Shown in pieces: positions 32,357 through 44,767 of a stretch of DNA of 64,000 bases. The stretch's first letter is position 1; the number at the start of each line of letters is the position of its first letter. A program made the translations under genes and the position numbers. Under the pieces are notes generated by a model. It was not told where the DNA came from and did no database searches. It worked only from the letters and a program-made list of their open reading frames with translations. Origin of the DNA: Chimaeribacter arupi. GTDB lineage: Bacteria; Pseudomonadota; Gammaproteobacteria; Enterobacterales; Enterobacteriaceae. The stretch spans positions 1-64,000 of the forward strand of contig NZ_PJZI01000032.1 of NCBI RefSeq assembly GCF_002858805.1, given 5' to 3'.

Positions 32357-32391
32357 GCCCCGGCCCGGTGTTGATGCCCCGGTCCGGGGGC
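32357..32391 (+). other. GC-rich stem in the hslVU 5' untranslated region
   Basis: GCCCCGG and CCGG segments (32357-32368) pair with CCGG and CCGGGGGC (32379-32391) around a loop of about ten bases, near the predicted mRNA start. A stabilising hairpin at this place has been described for E. coli hslVU. The following CTTTTCT could also let it terminate ftsN transcripts. Confidence 0.55.
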
Positions 32392-32419
32392 CTTTTCTGA
32401 CTGCAACGAGGGTTTGCTC

Positions 32420-32950
32420 GTGACAACAATTGTAAGTGTGCGCCGTAATGGCCAGGTCGTAATTGGTGGCGATGGCCAGGCAACCCTGGGAAATACCGTT
32501 ATGAAGGGCAACGTGCGTAAAGTACGCCGTCTCTACAATGACAAAGTGATTGCCGGTTTTGCCGGCGGCACGGCCGACGCCTTCACCCTGTTTGAACTGT
32601 TTGAGCGCAAACTTGAAATGCACCAGGGCCATCTGGTCAAAGCGGCCGTGGAGCTGGCGAAAGACTGGCGTACCGACCGGATGCTGCGCCGCCTGGAAGC
32701 GCTGCTGGCGGTGGCTGACGAGAACGCGTCGCTGATCATCACCGGTAACGGTGACGTTATCCAGCCTGAAAATGATTTGATTGCCATTGGTTCCGGCGGC
32801 CCTTACGCCCAATCAGCGGCGCGCGCCCTGCTGGAAAACACTGAGCTGGGCGCCCGTGACATCGTGGAAAAATCCCTGGGTATTGCAGGCGATATCTGCA
32901 TCTACACCAACCAATTCCATACTATTGAAGAACTGCCTTCTAAAGCGTAA
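32420..32950 (+). CDS. hslV: ATP-dependent protease, peptidase subunit HslV (ClpQ)
   Basis: HslV is the proteasome-like peptidase that degrades proteins fed by the HslU ATPase. The start is GTG at 32420, 7 bases after GAGGG, giving Met-Thr-Thr-Ile-Val. Removal of Met exposes the threonine nucleophile, so a TTG two codons earlier can be excluded on functional grounds. The 176-residue product equals E. coli in length and shows [33 protein letters not shown] and [17 protein letters not shown]. hslU follows 12 bases later. Confidence 0.97.
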   Translation: MTTIVSVRRNGQVVIGGDGQATLGNTVMKGNVRKVRRLYNDKVIAGFAGGTADAFTLFELFERKLEMHQGHLVKAAVELAKDWRTDRMLRRLEALLAVADENASLIITGNGDVIQPENDLIAIGSGGPYAQSAARALLENTELGARDIVEKSLGIAGDICIYTNQFHTIEELPSKA

Positions 32951-32962
32951 GGACCGAATACT

Positions 32963-34318
32963 ATGCCGTCTACTATGACCCAACGGTCTGAAATGACCCC
33001 GCGCGAGATTGTCAGCGAGCTGGACAGCTACATCATCGGCCAGGACAAAGCGAAGCGTGCCGTTGCCATTGCCCTGCGTAACCGCTGGCGCCGGATGCAG
33101 CTCGATGAAGCGCTGCGCCATGAAGTGACCCCAAAAAACATTCTGATGATCGGCCCCACCGGTGTGGGTAAAACCGAAATTGCCCGCCGCCTGGCGAAAC
33201 TGGCGAACGCGCCGTTCATCAAGGTAGAAGCCACCAAGTTCACCGAAGTGGGCTATGTGGGTAAAGAAGTCGATTCCATCATCCGCGATCTGACGGATGC
33301 CGCCGTGAAAATGGTGCGCCTGCAATCGATCGACAAAAACCGCCACCGCGCGGAAGAAATGGCAGAAGACCGCATCCTGGATGTGCTGGTACCGCCGGCG
33401 AAAAACAACTGGGGCGTGCCGGATGAAAACCAGGAGCCGTCCGCTGCGCGTCAGGCATTCCGCAAGAAACTGCGTGAAGGCCAGCTTGACGACAAAGAGA
33501 TCGAAATCGATCTGGCGGCGGCCCCGATGGGCGTTGAAATCATGGCGCCTCCGGGCATGGAAGAGATGACCAACCAGCTGCAGTCCATGTTCCAGAACCT
33601 GGCAGGGCAGAAGCAGAAACCGCGCAAAATCAAGATCAAAGAAGCGTTTAAGCTGTTGATCGAAGAGGAAGCGGCGAAACTGGTTAACCCGGAAGAGCTG
33701 AAAGAGCAGGCGATCGAAGCCGTTGAGCAGCACGGTATTGTGTTTATCGATGAGATCGACAAAATCTGTAAGCGCGGCGGCCAGGGCTCCGGCCCGGATG
33801 TCTCCCGCGAAGGCGTACAGCGTGACCTGCTGCCGCTGGTGGAAGGCTGCACCGTTTCTACCAAGCACGGCATGGTGAAAACTGACCACATCCTGTTCAT
33901 CGCGTCCGGTGCCTTCCAGACGGCGAGCCCGGCTGACCTGATCCCGGAATTGCAGGGCCGCCTGCCAATCCGTGTGGAACTTCAGGCGCTGTCGACCAGC
34001 GATTTCGAACGCATCCTGACAGAGCCAAGTGCCTCGCTGACTGAGCAGTATAAAGCGCTGATGGCGACAGAAGGCGTGACGGTCTCCTTTACCGAAGACG
34101 GCATCCGCCGTATCGCAGAAGCAGCCTGGCAGGTGAACGAAACCACCGAAAACATCGGTGCCCGCCGCCTGCACACCGTGCTTGAGCGTCTGATGGAAGA
34201 CATCTCTTATGACGCCAGCGAGAAAAGCGGTGAAACGTTCGCAATTGATGCGGACTACGTCGGGAAACACCTGGATCAGCTGGTGGCCGATGAAGATTTG
34301 AGCCGTTTTATCCTGTAA
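32963..34318 (+). CDS. hslU: ATP-dependent protease, unfoldase subunit HslU (ClpY)
   Basis: HslU is the AAA+ ring that unfolds substrates and passes them to HslV. The 451-residue protein shows [20 protein letters not shown], Walker [10 protein letters not shown], the family I domain insertion, Walker [10 protein letters not shown], the sensor region and the C-terminal EDLSRFIL tail that docks into HslV. The ATG at 32963 is about nine bases from AAGGA and adds eight residues (MPSTMTQR) to the E. coli start; an internal ATG at 32975 is poorly placed for that ribosome site. A terminator follows. Confidence 0.96.
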   Translation: MPSTMTQRSEMTPREIVSELDSYIIGQDKAKRAVAIALRNRWRRMQLDEALRHEVTPKNILMIGPTGVGKTEIARRLAKLANAPFIKVEATKFTEVGYVGKEVDSIIRDLTDAAVKMVRLQSIDKNRHRAEEMAEDRILDVLVPPAKNNWGVPDENQEPSAARQAFRKKLREGQLDDKEIEIDLAAAPMGVEIMAPPGMEEMTNQLQSMFQNLAGQKQKPRKIKIKEAFKLLIEEEAAKLVNPEELKEQAIEAVEQHGIVFIDEIDKICKRGGQGSGPDVSREGVQRDLLPLVEGCTVSTKHGMVKTDHILFIASGAFQTASPADLIPELQGRLPIRVELQALSTSDFERILTEPSASLTEQYKALMATEGVTVSFTEDGIRRIAEAAWQVNETTENIGARRLHTVLERLMEDISYDASEKSGETFAIDADYVGKHLDQLVADEDLSRFIL

Positions 34319-34345
34319 TTCGCGTCCATAATCCCATACTATTTG

Positions 34346-34374
34346 CAGGGAGGCTTCGGCCTCCCTGTTTTTTT
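34346..34374 (+). terminator. Rho-independent terminator after hslU
   Basis: CAGGGAGGC (34346-34354), TTCG tetraloop, GCCTCCCTG (34359-34367), then seven T residues. Confidence 0.93.
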
Positions 34375-34403
34375 ATGGCATTCCCCCCGGACAAAAGCGA
34401 ATC

Positions 34404-35913
<1,510 letters not shown>

Positions 35914-35943
35914 GCCGCGTCCGGGGCAGGTTCGCCGGGCAAC

Positions 35944-35971
35944 AAAAAGGCACTCTGCGGAGTGCCTTTTT
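35944..35971. terminator. Bidirectional terminator between rraA and zapB
   Basis: AAAAAGGCACTC (35944-35955), 4-base loop, GAGTGCCTTTTT (35960-35971). Confidence 0.92.
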
Positions 35972-36016
35972 CGTTCTGACTTTACACCCTTGCGGCGTGC
36001 GCCGGGTGCGAGGGAA

Positions 36017-36256
36017 TCAGACCTCTTCCATTTTTCCCAGCAGGGCACGCAGACGATCCTGCCATACGTGCTGCTCTTGTTTCAGCTGCTCATTCTCACG
36101 CACCAGCATTTCGTGGTGGCTGCCGGCATTCTGAACTTCCTGAGAGAGCGTGTTGTTCTTCTCTTTCAGTTCTTCAATTTCCATTTGCAACAGGGTGATG
36201 GTGTCAATCGCCTGCTGAACTTTCGCTTCTAATCTCTCAAAAACTTCAAATGACAT
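36017..36256 (-). CDS. zapB: Cell-division coiled-coil protein ZapB
   Basis: ZapB forms filaments inside the Z-ring and links it, via ZapA, to the MatP-Ter complex. The 79-residue protein (E. coli 81) is one continuous coiled coil: [20 protein letters not shown] followed by heptads rich in Leu, Glu, Gln and Lys, then [15 protein letters not shown]. The start at 36256 is the only one that gives the conserved N-terminus. It is convergent with rraA and divergent from glpF. Confidence 0.95.
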   Translation of the reverse strand: MSFEVFERLEAKVQQAIDTITLLQMEIEELKEKNNTLSQEVQNAGSHHEMLVRENEQLKQEQHVWQDRLRALLGKMEEV

Positions 36257-36802
36257 TCTTAATTCCTCTTATGTGCGTAAGGCGTACAGCTTGTTGTGTC
36301 GTCCGCTCCAGGGGAGGCAGAGGCAGCAAAACGGCTTAGTTTTGAAAACAAGCGCCCTTTTCGAAACGCTGCGGCTGAATCAGCTCGGCGCGCCGCTTGA
36401 ACAAATCCGGTTGTATTTAATAAAGTCGATTGTATGTAGCCTGTCTGCCGCTGTCTAGCCACATCCCGGCGTTAACCGGGCTGAGTGCGCCATTTTATTC
36501 CCCTCATTTGCCGGCCCGGCAAAAAAGCGTGAACCACCACGCGCAGGCGCCTGACACGAAACGGTAAGATGACCGGTTTACAGATGCGCGATTAGCGTAA
36601 ATTGGCGAGAAAATAACGCGTATTCGCTCATTTTTATGACAGACCACACACATTTTAAGTTCGCTATTTCTCGTTTTTGCTCGTTAACGATAAATTCACA
36701 TTGTGTTCTCATTTCTAAAATGAGCAATTAAGTGAATTAACCTTTGTTACATCACAGCGACCAACAATAACTTATGAACCTTACCGTCTGTAGGACTTCA
36801 CT
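36257..36802. promoter_or_regulatory. zapB-glpF intergenic region with tandem GlpR-like operators
   Basis: This stretch of 546 bases has no convincing gene. The glpF-proximal part is A/T-rich. Two adjacent 20-mers at 36656-36675 (TAAGTTCGCTA left half) and 36676-36695 (TTTGCTCGTTAACGATAAAT, about 15 of 20 consensus positions) resemble the tandem GlpR operators of E. coli glpFK. TTTGCCG/CGGCAAA (about 36508-36524) is a small inverted repeat of unknown role. CRP-like half-sites are present but none is complete. Confidence 0.5.
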
Positions 36803-37654
36803 ATGAGCCAATTAACCAGCACTACCCTGAAAGGCCAATGCATCGCCGAATTCCTGGGAACTGGTCTTATCATTTTCTTCGGCGCCGGTTGTGTGGCGGC
36901 CATGAAACTGGCGGGTGCCAGCTTCGGACAGTGGGAAATCAGCGTCATCTGGGGCCTGGGCGTGGCCATGGCGGTGTACATGACCGCCGCTATTTCAGGT
37001 GCCCACCTCAACCCGGCAATCACCATCGCGTTATGGCTGTTTGCCTGCTTTGACGGCCGTAAAGTCGCCCCGTATATCCTGGCGCAGTTCGCCGGGGCCT
37101 TCTGCGCCGCCGCCCTGGTCTACGGCCTCTATTACAATCTGTTCTTTGTGTATGAACAAGGCCACAATATGGTCCGCGGCAGCGTGGAAAGCCTTGACCT
37201 GGCGGGCATTTTCTCGACGTACCCTAACCCGCACATCTCGATTTTGCAGGCATTTATTGTGGAAACCGTTATCACCGCTATTCTGGTCTGCCTGATTATG
37301 GCCCTGACCGATGACGGCAACGGTGTGCCGCGCGGCCCACTGGCCCCGCTGCTGATTGGTTTGCTGATTGCGGTGATCGGGGGGTCTATGGGCCCGCTGA
37401 CCGGCTTCGCCCTGAACCCGGCGCGTGACTTCGGCCCGAAACTGTTCGCCTTCCTGGCGGGCTGGGGCAAAGTCGCCTTTACCGGCGGGCTGAGCATCCC
37501 TTATTTCCTGGTGCCGATCTTTGGCCCACTGGTGGGGGCGTCCCTCGGTGCCTTTGGCTACCGCGCCCTGATTGGCCGCCATCTGCCGTGCGAAGTGTGC
37601 GAGACAGACGAGAAAGCCAAAGCAGCCCCTCAGCCTACACAGCGCAAAGCGTAA
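36803..37654 (+). CDS. glpF: Glycerol facilitator (aquaglyceroporin)
   Basis: GlpF lets glycerol diffuse across the inner membrane. The 283-residue protein (E. coli 281) has six membrane spans and the two half-helix NPA motifs, SGAHLNPAIT and FALNPARDFGP. The Asp after the second motif (NPARD) marks the glycerol-conducting branch. It is the first gene of glpFKX and lies 42 bases before glpK; GlpR-like sites are upstream. Confidence 0.97.
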   Translation: MSQLTSTTLKGQCIAEFLGTGLIIFFGAGCVAAMKLAGASFGQWEISVIWGLGVAMAVYMTAAISGAHLNPAITIALWLFACFDGRKVAPYILAQFAGAFCAAALVYGLYYNLFFVYEQGHNMVRGSVESLDLAGIFSTYPNPHISILQAFIVETVITAILVCLIMALTDDGNGVPRGPLAPLLIGLLIAVIGGSMGPLTGFALNPARDFGPKLFAFLAGWGKVAFTGGLSIPYFLVPIFGPLVGASLGAFGYRALIGRHLPCEVCETDEKAKAAPQPTQRKA

Positions 37655-39208
<1,554 letters not shown>

Positions 39209-39218
39209 CCTGCCCCTT

Positions 39219-39243
39219 CAGGCTCCCCTTACCGGGGAGCCTG
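39219..39243 (+). other. Perfect hairpin between glpK and glpX
   Basis: CAGGCTCCCC (39219-39228), loop TTACC, GGGGAGCCTG (39234-39243), with no T-run. It begins ten bases after the glpK stop. It may protect the 3' end of glpFK mRNA or slow read-through into glpX. Confidence 0.6.
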
Positions 39244-39321
39244 CTCTCCTGCCCGGTTCCCTGCCCCGCTTTCCCCTGTGTTACACTTCTGCGCATCTTC
39301 CTTACCGCAGACAGGTTTGCC

Positions 39322-40332
39322 ATGAAACGTGAATTAGCCATCGAGTTTTCCCGTGTAACCGAAGCCGCCGCACTGGCGGGCTATAAATGGCTGGGCCGGG
39401 GCGATAAAAACGCCGCTGACGGCGCGGCTGTCCATGCCATGCGCATCATGTTGAATAACGTAGATATCGATGGCCGGATTGTGATTGGCGAAGGGGAGAT
39501 TGATGAAGCGCCGATGCTCTACATCGGGGAGAAAGTCGGCACCGGAAAAGGGGACGCCGTCGACATCGCGGTGGATCCGATTGAAGGCACGCGCATGACG
39601 GCGATGGGCCAATCCAACGCCCTGGCGGTGCTGGCCGTGGGCGACCACGGCACCTTCCTGCACGCACCGGACATGTACATGGAAAAACTGGTGGTCGGCC
39701 CCGGTGCATACGGCAGTATTGACCTGACGCTGCCGCTGGAACAGAACCTGCGCAACGTCGCGGCCCGGCTCAACAAACCGCTGGCTGACCTCACGGTGAT
39801 CATTCTGGCCAAGCCGCGCCACGACGCCACCATCAGGCAGCTGCAACAGCTCGGGGTGAAAGTCTTTGCCATCCCTGACGGTGACGTGGCCGCGTCTATC
39901 CTGACCTGCATGCCGGAAAGCGAAGTGGATGTGATGTACGGCATCGGCGGTGCGCCGGAGGGCGTCATCTCGGCGGCGGTGATCCGCGCACTGGACGGCG
40001 ACATGCAGGCCCGGCTGTTGCCGCGCCATGAAGTCAAAGGGGAGAATGAAGAGAACCGCCGCATCGGTGAGCAGGAGCTGGCACGCTGCAAAGCGATGGG
40101 CATTGAGGCCGGTCAGGTGCTGACGCTGGAACAGATGGCGCGCAATGACAATGTGATCTTCTCCGCGACAGGCATCACCAAAGGGGATCTGCTGGACGGC
40201 ATCCGCCGTCAGGGCAATATGGCGACCACAGAAACCCTGTTGATCCGCGGTAAATCCCGCACCATCCGCCGCATCACCTCCACGCACTTCCTGGATCGCA
40301 AAGACGCGGCGCTGCACCCTTACATCCTGTAG
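39322..40332 (+). CDS. glpX: Fructose-1,6-bisphosphatase, class II
   Basis: GlpX dephosphorylates fructose 1,6-bisphosphate in gluconeogenesis, for instance during growth on glycerol. The 336-residue product equals E. coli in length and shows MKRELAIEFSRVTEAAALAG, GEGEIDEAPML, the metal-binding AVDPIEGTRMTAMG, GIGGAPEGVISAA and SATGITKGDLL. The open frame extends upstream to 39157 but the ATG at 39322 is the conserved start. It is the third gene of glpFKX. Confidence 0.97.
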   Translation: MKRELAIEFSRVTEAAALAGYKWLGRGDKNAADGAAVHAMRIMLNNVDIDGRIVIGEGEIDEAPMLYIGEKVGTGKGDAVDIAVDPIEGTRMTAMGQSNALAVLAVGDHGTFLHAPDMYMEKLVVGPGAYGSIDLTLPLEQNLRNVAARLNKPLADLTVIILAKPRHDATIRQLQQLGVKVFAIPDGDVAASILTCMPESEVDVMYGIGGAPEGVISAAVIRALDGDMQARLLPRHEVKGENEENRRIGEQELARCKAMGIEAGQVLTLEQMARNDNVIFSATGITKGDLLDGIRRQGNMATTETLLIRGKSRTIRRITSTHFLDRKDAALHPYIL

Positions 40333-40361
40333 CCACCGCGTCTGAGCATCTGCGCCCGGTG

Positions 40362-41546
40362 TCAGGCGGTGTCACCCGCTTCCTGATGCCGGGCCGCCAT
40401 CGGCCACCAGCAGAGCAGCATCAGCACCGCCGTAGCGAACATCAGCAGCCCCAGGCTGAACTGGCCGGTTTGCGGCAGCATCGCTGAGAGCCAGGCCACC
40501 AGTCCCGACCCCATATTCTGCATCCCGCCGACCAGCGCCCCGGCCGCCCCCGCCAGATAGGGGAAGGGCTCCATCGCACCGGTCGTCGCGAGGGGAAACA
40601 GCATCCCCGCGCCAAAGAAAAACAGCGCCGCCGGGATAATCAGCGTCCAGATGGTCATGATGCCGAACCACCCCGGCACCCACATCATTAACCCGGCCAG
40701 CAGGCAACTCAGCACCGCGTACCACATCAGCTGGTGAAACGAGGCACCCGCCTTACCGGCAAACCAGGCACCGAAAAAAGCCGCCGGCAGCGGCAGGATA
40801 AACAGGATACTCACCGTCAGGCTGCTCAGCCCCAGCACGCCGCCCATCAGCACGCCGCAACTCGCTTCAAACACCGCGATCCCTGCCAGCGCGCCCATCA
40901 GAATCACCAGGTAACGGCTGAAGTTGCCGTCGGCCAGCAACGGTTTAAAGCCGCTGAACAGCGCCCGCGGTGCCTGCCCCGCCGGGCGGGTTTCCGGCAG
41001 CCCACGATACATCGCTAACGCGACTCCGCTGCACAACAGCAGCAGAAAGGCGAAACAGGCGCGCCAGCCAAACCAGCCCGCCAGTGCACCGCCGATAAGA
41101 GGTGCCAGCAGCGGGCTGACCAGAATGCCCATATTCAGCAGGCTGTTCGCCTGACGCAGCGCACTGCCGGCGTAGAGGTCACGCGGCATGGTACGCGCCA
41201 TCACCCCGGCAACGCCGGTGCCCATACCTTGCACCGCCCCGGCCACAATCAGCCCGTTCAGGCCGGTAGCCAGCAGCGCCCCGGCGGCACCCAGCAGGAA
41301 AATCAGCATCCCGGTAAAGATCACCGGCCGCCGCCCCACCCGGTCTGACACCGGGCCATACACCAGTTGGGAGAGGCCATACATCATCAGGTAGGCGGCC
41401 ATTACCCGCTGCACTGCGCCGGGTTTAACGGCAAAGTCCTGCGCTATCTCAGCAATGGTCGGCACATAAATGGTCTGCGCCATCTGCCCGACGGCCACCA
41501 GCAGGATCAGCATGGCCATCAGGTGAAGGTTTTCAATTTTTTTCAT
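40362..41546 (-). CDS. emrD: Multidrug efflux transporter EmrD
   Basis: EmrD is a drug-proton antiporter of the major facilitator superfamily. The 394-residue protein equals E. coli EmrD in length. It has twelve hydrophobic segments, the MFS loop GPVSDRVGRRPVI, the motif C-like GMGTGVAGVMARTMPRDLY, NSLLNMGILVSPLLAPLIGG, and FFFGAGMLFPLATTGAMEPFP. It is convergent with glpX (29-base gap) and divergent from fpr. In E. coli emrD lies elsewhere, so this is a local rearrangement. Confidence 0.93.
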   Translation of the reverse strand: MKKIENLHLMAMLILLVAVGQMAQTIYVPTIAEIAQDFAVKPGAVQRVMAAYLMMYGLSQLVYGPVSDRVGRRPVIFTGMLIFLLGAAGALLATGLNGLIVAGAVQGMGTGVAGVMARTMPRDLYAGSALRQANSLLNMGILVSPLLAPLIGGALAGWFGWRACFAFLLLLCSGVALAMYRGLPETRPAGQAPRALFSGFKPLLADGNFSRYLVILMGALAGIAVFEASCGVLMGGVLGLSSLTVSILFILPLPAAFFGAWFAGKAGASFHQLMWYAVLSCLLAGLMMWVPGWFGIMTIWTLIIPAALFFFGAGMLFPLATTGAMEPFPYLAGAAGALVGGMQNMGSGLVAWLSAMLPQTGQFSLGLLMFATAVLMLLCWWPMAARHQEAGDTA

Positions 41547-41838
41547 GGTTTTCAGGGTAGTAAATCAAGCTCAGAGGCCGGCGCGCCCGCGGCCGGGAAA
41601 GTGGGCTGTACGCTACCAAAACCGCGGCTATTGTTAAAACTTTGCAGCGATCTGGTTTCAGGCGGGCTGGCAGGCGGCCGCTCCAGCGCTGTAAAGCGCG
41701 CTGTACGCCAGCCGGCCTTTCAGCACGCCAATCCCATTTAATCGATAATTGTTCACAGAAAGATCACCTACCATCGGGGTCACAGGATGCAGCGTGCCGC
41801 AACGCGGCCACCCGATAATCAACAGGAGCACTGACACT

Positions 41839-42585
41839 ATGGCAGAGTGGGTAACAGGAAAGGTCACGCAGGTGGAACACTGGACAGACGGCCTCTTAAG
41901 CATCCAGGTCAATGCGCCGGTCGATCCTTTCACGGCCGGGCAATTCGCCAAGCTGGCGCTGGAGATAGAGGGCGAGCGCGTTCAGCGCGCCTACTCGTAT
42001 GTCAATGCGCCCAGCGATAAGAATCTGGAGTTTTATCTGGTGACGGTGCCGGAGGGCAAGCTCAGCCCACGGCTTCATGCGTTACAGCCCGGTGATGAAC
42101 TGATGGTCACGAAAGAGGCCGCCGGCTTTTTTGTGCTGGATGAAGTACCGGAATGCCGGACGCTGTGGATGCTGGCCACCGGCACCGCCATTGGCCCTTA
42201 CCTCTCTATTTTGCAGGAGGGCAAAGATCTGGAACGTTTTGACCACATCGTGCTGGTACACGCCGCCCGTTATGCGCGCGATCTCAGCTACCTGCCGCTA
42301 ATGCAACAGCTTCAGCAACAACTGAACGGCAAGCTGAAAATCCAGACGGTAGTGAGCCGCGAAACCGTCCCCGGCTCCCTGACCGGGCGTGTCCCGGCGC
42401 TGATTGAGAGCGGGGAACTGGAAGCGGCGGTCGGCCTGCCGATGGAGGCGGAAACCAGCCACGTCATGCTGTGCGGCAACCCGCAGATGGTGCGCGACAC
42501 GCAGCAGGTGCTGAAAGAGAGCCGCGAGATGCGCAAACACCTGCGCCGCAAACCGGGCCACATTACCAGCGAGCATTACTGGTAA
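41839..42585 (+). CDS. fpr: Ferredoxin/flavodoxin-NADP+ reductase
   Basis: Fpr passes electrons from NADPH to flavodoxin and ferredoxin; in E. coli it belongs to the SoxRS regulon. The 248-residue protein equals E. coli in length. It has the FAD-binding RVQRAYSYVNAPSD, the NADP-binding LATGTAIGPYLSIL, MLCGNPQMVRDTQ and the C-terminal HITSEHYW whose aromatic end stacks on FAD. The ATG at 41839 follows AGGAG. No clear SoxS box was found. It is convergent with yiiR. Confidence 0.97.
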   Translation: MAEWVTGKVTQVEHWTDGLLSIQVNAPVDPFTAGQFAKLALEIEGERVQRAYSYVNAPSDKNLEFYLVTVPEGKLSPRLHALQPGDELMVTKEAAGFFVLDEVPECRTLWMLATGTAIGPYLSILQEGKDLERFDHIVLVHAARYARDLSYLPLMQQLQQQLNGKLKIQTVVSRETVPGSLTGRVPALIESGELEAAVGLPMEAETSHVMLCGNPQMVRDTQQVLKESREMRKHLRRKPGHITSEHYW

Positions 42586-42603
42586 CCGGCCCCGTCCGCC
42601 AGG

Positions 42604-43026
42604 CTATAACCGGTAACGCACCGGTTCAGCCGGCGGGCCGAAGCGGTTTTTGTCCGGCGTGCCCGGCATAAAGCCGCACTCCACCAGCATCATGGCAAAA
42701 ATCACTGACGGAAGCAGGCGGCCCAGCGCCCAGGACGCCGTTGACGGCAGCATCTGCCAGTTTCCGGCTGCCAGTACCCAGGCCAGAATCAATAAAAATG
42801 CCCACCCACCGGCGCGGTTGCGATCATGCAGGCGTTTCACCAGCACCGCCGAGGTGGGCCACAGCAGGAAAACAATCAGGAACGCGGCCGACTGAATCTC
42901 CACCCAGCGCCGGTCAGCGGCCAGGAACGCCGCGCCCATCACCACTAACCACACCACCAGCCATACCCAGAAATCCCGCCGCCCCAGACGGCCGCGAAAA
43001 GAAAATCCCCATGCCTGCAATGTCAT
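42604..43026 (-). CDS. yiiR: DUF805-family inner-membrane protein (YiiR-like)
   Basis: This 140-residue protein has the DUF805 pattern: an N-terminal FRGRLGRRDFWVW, membrane spans, VKRLHDRNRAGGW and a C-terminal GTPDKNRFGP. Four hydrophobic segments are visible. Placed between fpr and yiiQ as in E. coli, it is most likely the yiiR equivalent. The function is unknown. The 18-base gap to the convergent fpr leaves no room for a separate terminator. Confidence 0.82.
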   Translation of the reverse strand: MTLQAWGFSFRGRLGRRDFWVWLVVWLVVMGAAFLAADRRWVEIQSAAFLIVFLLWPTSAVLVKRLHDRNRAGGWAFLLILAWVLAAGNWQMLPSTASWALGRLLPSVIFAMMLVECGFMPGTPDKNRFGPPAEPVRYRL

Positions 43027-43160
43027 TCACGCTTCTCCTTATCCGCACTGAGCGCCAGTGTACCTCACGCCCGCTCGCCCCGGCAGCGCAGTGCGGCTTT
43101 TTTGACTTTTACCCCTGAATGCCGTTTTAATCGGACACAGATTCCCGCGATATATACGAC

Positions 43161-43769
43161 ATGATGAAAAGATCCCTGATTCCAATATTGGCCGCCCTGC
43201 TGGCCGTCAGTGCCCTGCCCCGTGCGGTGGCCGATCCGCCCGATGCCGGGCATAGCGCCCTGGGCAATGAGATGCCCAAAGCGCCTTATCTGTTGAATGG
43301 TGCCCCCACGTTTGACATGACGGTGGTGAAATTCCGTGAAACCTATAACGGCCAGAACCCCTCCCTGCCGATTAACGAGTTTCGCTCGATTCCGGACACC
43401 GAACCCCATGCCGTCCTGACGCGCGCCGCCAGCAAGATCAATGAAAATCTCTATGCGTCAACCGCGCTGGAGAAAGGCACCGGCAAAATCAAAACCATGC
43501 AGGTGACCTACCTGCCGATTCAGGGTAACGAGGAAAAAGCCGCGCGCGCCACCGCCATCAGTTATATGGCGGCGTTGATGCGTGAGTTCGAACCGGCGCT
43601 GAATGTCGAGCAGAGTACCGCCAGGGTGGCGGAACTGCTGGAAGCCGGCAAAGGCGCGCAATTTTATCAGCACCAGGTTGGTGCCATCCGCTATGTGGTG
43701 TCTGATAACGGGGAAAAGGGGCTGACGTTTGCCGTAGAACCGGTGAAACTGGCCCTTTCGGAGCCGTAA
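43161..43769 (+). CDS. yiiQ: Exported DUF1454-family protein YiiQ
   Basis: A 202-residue secreted protein with a signal peptide (MMKRSLIPILAALLAVSALPRAVA, cut near residue 24) and a mature domain matching E. coli YiiQ. It lies immediately before tpiA, as in E. coli. No catalytic motif or cysteine is visible, and its role in the periplasm is unknown. Two adjacent ATGs (43161, 43164) can start it, and no strong ribosome site separates them. Confidence 0.85.
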   Translation: MMKRSLIPILAALLAVSALPRAVADPPDAGHSALGNEMPKAPYLLNGAPTFDMTVVKFRETYNGQNPSLPINEFRSIPDTEPHAVLTRAASKINENLYASTALEKGTGKIKTMQVTYLPIQGNEEKAARATAISYMAALMREFEPALNVEQSTARVAELLEAGKGAQFYQHQVGAIRYVVSDNGEKGLTFAVEPVKLALSEP

Positions 43770-43863
43770 GAGCAGGGTTAACCATGACGAAAAGCAAAGC
43801 CTTTTGCAGCAATCCTCTCTATACTGGTCCGCAGGTAAATTGCCTGTAAGGCAGTCATTTTAG

Positions 43864-44664
<801 letters not shown>

Positions 44665-44685
44665 TTTCCCTGCCGTTGGCCCATA

Positions 44686-44712
44686 AAAAAACCCCGCCTG
44701 GCGGGGTTTTTT
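44686..44712. terminator. Bidirectional terminator between tpiA and sbp
   Basis: An A-run and CCCCGC (44692-44697), 3-base loop, GCGGGG (44701-44706) and a T-run. Confidence 0.9.
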
Positions 44713-44767
44713 ATTGCGCTGGACGCAGGGTTTCTCGTCCTGAAAAACTGATATCGCCCTTAAAACA

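Noticed and set aside
32813-34270. 485-codon open frame antisense to hslU
   Set aside because: Its composition (rich in Phe, His, Arg, Gln) is typical of an antisense shadow, and hslU is certain on the other strand.
36630-36760. CRP sites in the glpF promoter region
   Set aside because: Several CACA or TCACA halves occur but none has a TGTGA partner at the correct spacing.
41720-41760. GCAC-containing sequence upstream of fpr as a SoxS/MarA box
   Set aside because: GCAC is present but the downstream half of the consensus is not matched; regulation by SoxS is known in E. coli but not shown here.
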